The translations under genes were made by a program, and so were the position numbers. From contig NZ_FTMG01000027.1 in NCBI RefSeq assembly GCF_900155965.1, positions 1 through 41,225 on the forward strand: a DNA stretch of 41,225 nucleotides, in the 5' to 3' direction. The notes beneath the pieces are model-generated. The model did no database searches. It saw nothing but the letters and a program-made list of their open reading frames with translations, and was not told the DNA's origin. Each line of letters opens with the position of its first letter. Position 1 is the first letter of the stretch. This stretch comes from Mucilaginibacter lappiensis. GTDB lineage: Bacteria; Bacteroidota; Bacteroidia; Sphingobacteriales; Sphingobacteriaceae. Of this stretch, positions 39,964 to 41,225 are shown one piece after another.

Positions 39964-40688
39964 TTAATTCAACGAATACTTCTTTGGCTTCACGCCAATA
40001 TGTGTTTCAAACAGTCTTGAAAAATGACTGAGGTTCGAAAAACCTAAACGATAACCGACTTCCGACACTGACAAACATTCTTCCTTGATCAGATAAGCCG
40101 CTTCCTTCATTCTAAAACTTTGATAATAACTGTAAATGCTGTTTCCAAAAATCTGTTTAAATAATCGCTTTAATTTGGATTCACTCATACCTGAAAGCTT
40201 TACAAACTCTGCAAATATTGGCGGTGTGTCAATGTTTGAAAGAAATTTATCCTTTACCTCATACAACTTCTTCACATCGGCCGCATTCAGCATTTGCCAG
40301 GTAGCTTCCTGCCTTTTCAGCAACGCCGCAAATAATAAATAGATCAGTTATTCAGCTTTTATTTGTAATAAAAATCCTGTAATTCTTCTGCGGGATCTGC
40401 CTTGATAATTTCAGCCGCCACTTCCTGTATTTTTGGCGAAATTATTTCTTCAAATAAAAGGGGCTGGTCGCCCGAAGTTATCATTTGCAACACCCTATTT
40501 TCCTTTGTCGATTTCAGCGATTCCTTTAAATAGTCAGCATGCACTGTAATCACTATTGAATTAACTTTTGTGTTGGCCGGAAGCTGCTCATAATTAAGTC
40601 CGGTAGTGACAACCTGCACCGAAGGGAGTAAATTTCTGCTGACCGATGGTTGCAGTTTCCTATTTTTTAAATCATCTTTTGATTGATA
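39964..40688 (-). pseudogene. AraC-family regulator, 5'-truncated and frameshifted
   Basis: The downstream part (40323-39964) encodes an intact AraC DNA-binding domain: FAEFVKLSGMSESKLKRLFK, AAYLIKEECLSVSEVGYRLG, FSNLSHFSRLFETHIGVKPK. The upstream part (about 40688-40359) encodes its sensory-domain end (TVHADYLKESLKSTKENRVL, LFEEIISPKIQEVAAEIIKA). Between them, at about 40345-40365, there is a frame change and an in-frame stop inside a segment that should read through to LIYLLFAALLKRQ. The N terminus is replaced by integrase sequence. Activity is unlikely, unless the C-terminal 119-residue piece is expressed alone. Confidence 0.8.
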
Positions 40689-41225
40689 GATGCTGATAAA
40701 CGCCTTATCCTTCCGCTTTCCCTTCGTCTTAGACCGATTATATTCCATCCGGCCATTCCTCACCACGTACTCCAATTTGAAAAGATCTACGGCGTTGATG
40801 CCGCACATATAGAAAGAGAGCATAAACAAGTCCCTGGCCATTTCTGCCCGGCTGCCTTTTCTTACCTTACAATCACGAATCAGCTTAACCTGCTCAATCT
40901 CAATGTTGCGCTTCCTGGTCTGTGGCGGCTCAATGATCCTGAATTCTTTAAAGGGGTTATAAGTGATCAAGGTTATGCCCAAAGACGGTTTATTGTAGTA
41001 GGACATCGCCGCAGAAAACAACCCTCTAAAGTCCCGGAGATAGTTATGCACGCCAGCATCTGATACTCCTTTAGCTTCGATGGTATAAGTTTTACCGAAC
41101 TGATTCTTCCTTTCCATTTTTCGATCGCCCTCAAGTACCGCTCATAGGCATAGAGCGTCCTCACCGTAATTTCTTCCACCGGCACTGCCTTTCGCTTAAA
41201 AAAAATCCTCCAGACTATTCTTTAC
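40689..41225 (-). pseudogene. Tyrosine integrase remnant (core-binding and start of catalytic domain)
   Basis: Pieces in three frames read NSLEDFF, then VPVEEITVRTLYAYERYLRA, then GKTYTIEAKGVSDAGVHNYL and RDLFMLSFYMCGINAVDLFK with TKGKRKDKAFISI. This is the core-binding domain and the first catalytic block of a Bacteroidota tyrosine integrase. Frame changes lie near an A8 run at 41198-41205 and near 41115. The second catalytic block (HxLRH ... Tyr) is missing because the sequence passes in frame into the AraC gene at about 40688. The fused open frame 41117-40359 (252 codons) would be a chimera with no integrase activity. The N terminus lies past the right edge. Confidence 0.85.

Noticed and set aside
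1..41225. CRISPR arrays, rRNA genes, complete tRNA genes, complete insertion sequences
   Set aside because: None is visible. The only tRNA-like sequences are the 3'-end fragments at 516-547 and 5573-5607, and no regularly spaced repeat-spacer array or transposase with terminal repeats is seen.

Overview
The window looks like a chromosome segment from a member of the Bacteroidota, most likely a Sphingobacteriaceae (Mucilaginibacter/Pedobacter-like) bacterium. The basis is the promoter style (a -7 box of the form xAnnTTTG), the arm-domain tyrosine integrases, the DUF1080 / sugar-isomerase cluster, the GH130 enzyme and the A/T-rich leaders. No species call is possible from sequence alone.

Layout. 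(1) 1-547: N-terminal part of a tyrosine integrase (minus strand), a terminator and a tRNA 3'-end remnant. (2) 715-5193: a carbohydrate block with an MFS transporter and DeoR regulator behind a 50-bp perfect palindrome, then a lipoprotein cytochrome c, a DUF1080 protein and a sugar isomerase-like protein. (3) 5532-5607: a terminator and a second tRNA 3'-end remnant, abutting a truncated mlaF. (4) 5578-39315: a stress/low-oxygen island. (5) 39316-41225: decayed sequence with an AraC-type regulator remnant joined in frame to a broken tyrosine integrase.

The island is the main result. It encodes a cytosolic PAS histidine kinase that keeps the haem-ligand and arginine positions of the FixL oxygen sensor. 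Its partner is a response regulator in which a receiver is fused to a cNMP-binding/Crp-Fnr DNA-binding module, so that FixJ and FixK roles would sit in one chain. Around it, eleven promoters share one geometry: two TGA-N6-TCA (mostly TGAY-N4-RTCA) dyads with centres 22 bp apart, the proximal centre 33.5 bp from the TTT(G/A) of an xAnnTTT(G/A) -7 box. This places sites near -40 and -62, as for class II/class I Crp-Fnr activation. The promoters read in both directions and cover nearly every transcription unit, including the regulator operon itself.

The controlled genes form a coherent set: D-lactate dehydrogenase, phosphoketolase plus acetate kinase (acetyl phosphate to ATP), a zinc alcohol dehydrogenase, an aldehyde dehydrogenase, a universal stress protein, a flavin split-barrel protein, a DsbA-like thioredoxin, a CHAD protein, two three-BON-domain proteins, a heterodimeric ABC exporter, a CPH-type copper ATPase, a VIT-family protein and several small unknown proteins. 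One member is an L,D-transpeptidase-like protein that has lost its catalytic Cys and His. The inferred role is survival and energy conservation at low oxygen, analogous in logic to FixLJ-K or mycobacterial DosR regulons but built from different parts.

Several loci are decaying: mlaE and mlaF, an oleate hydratase fused to a P-type ATPase fragment, an N-terminal aldehyde dehydrogenase copy, the AraC gene and the right-hand integrase. This fits an acquired island that has been eroded at its edges.
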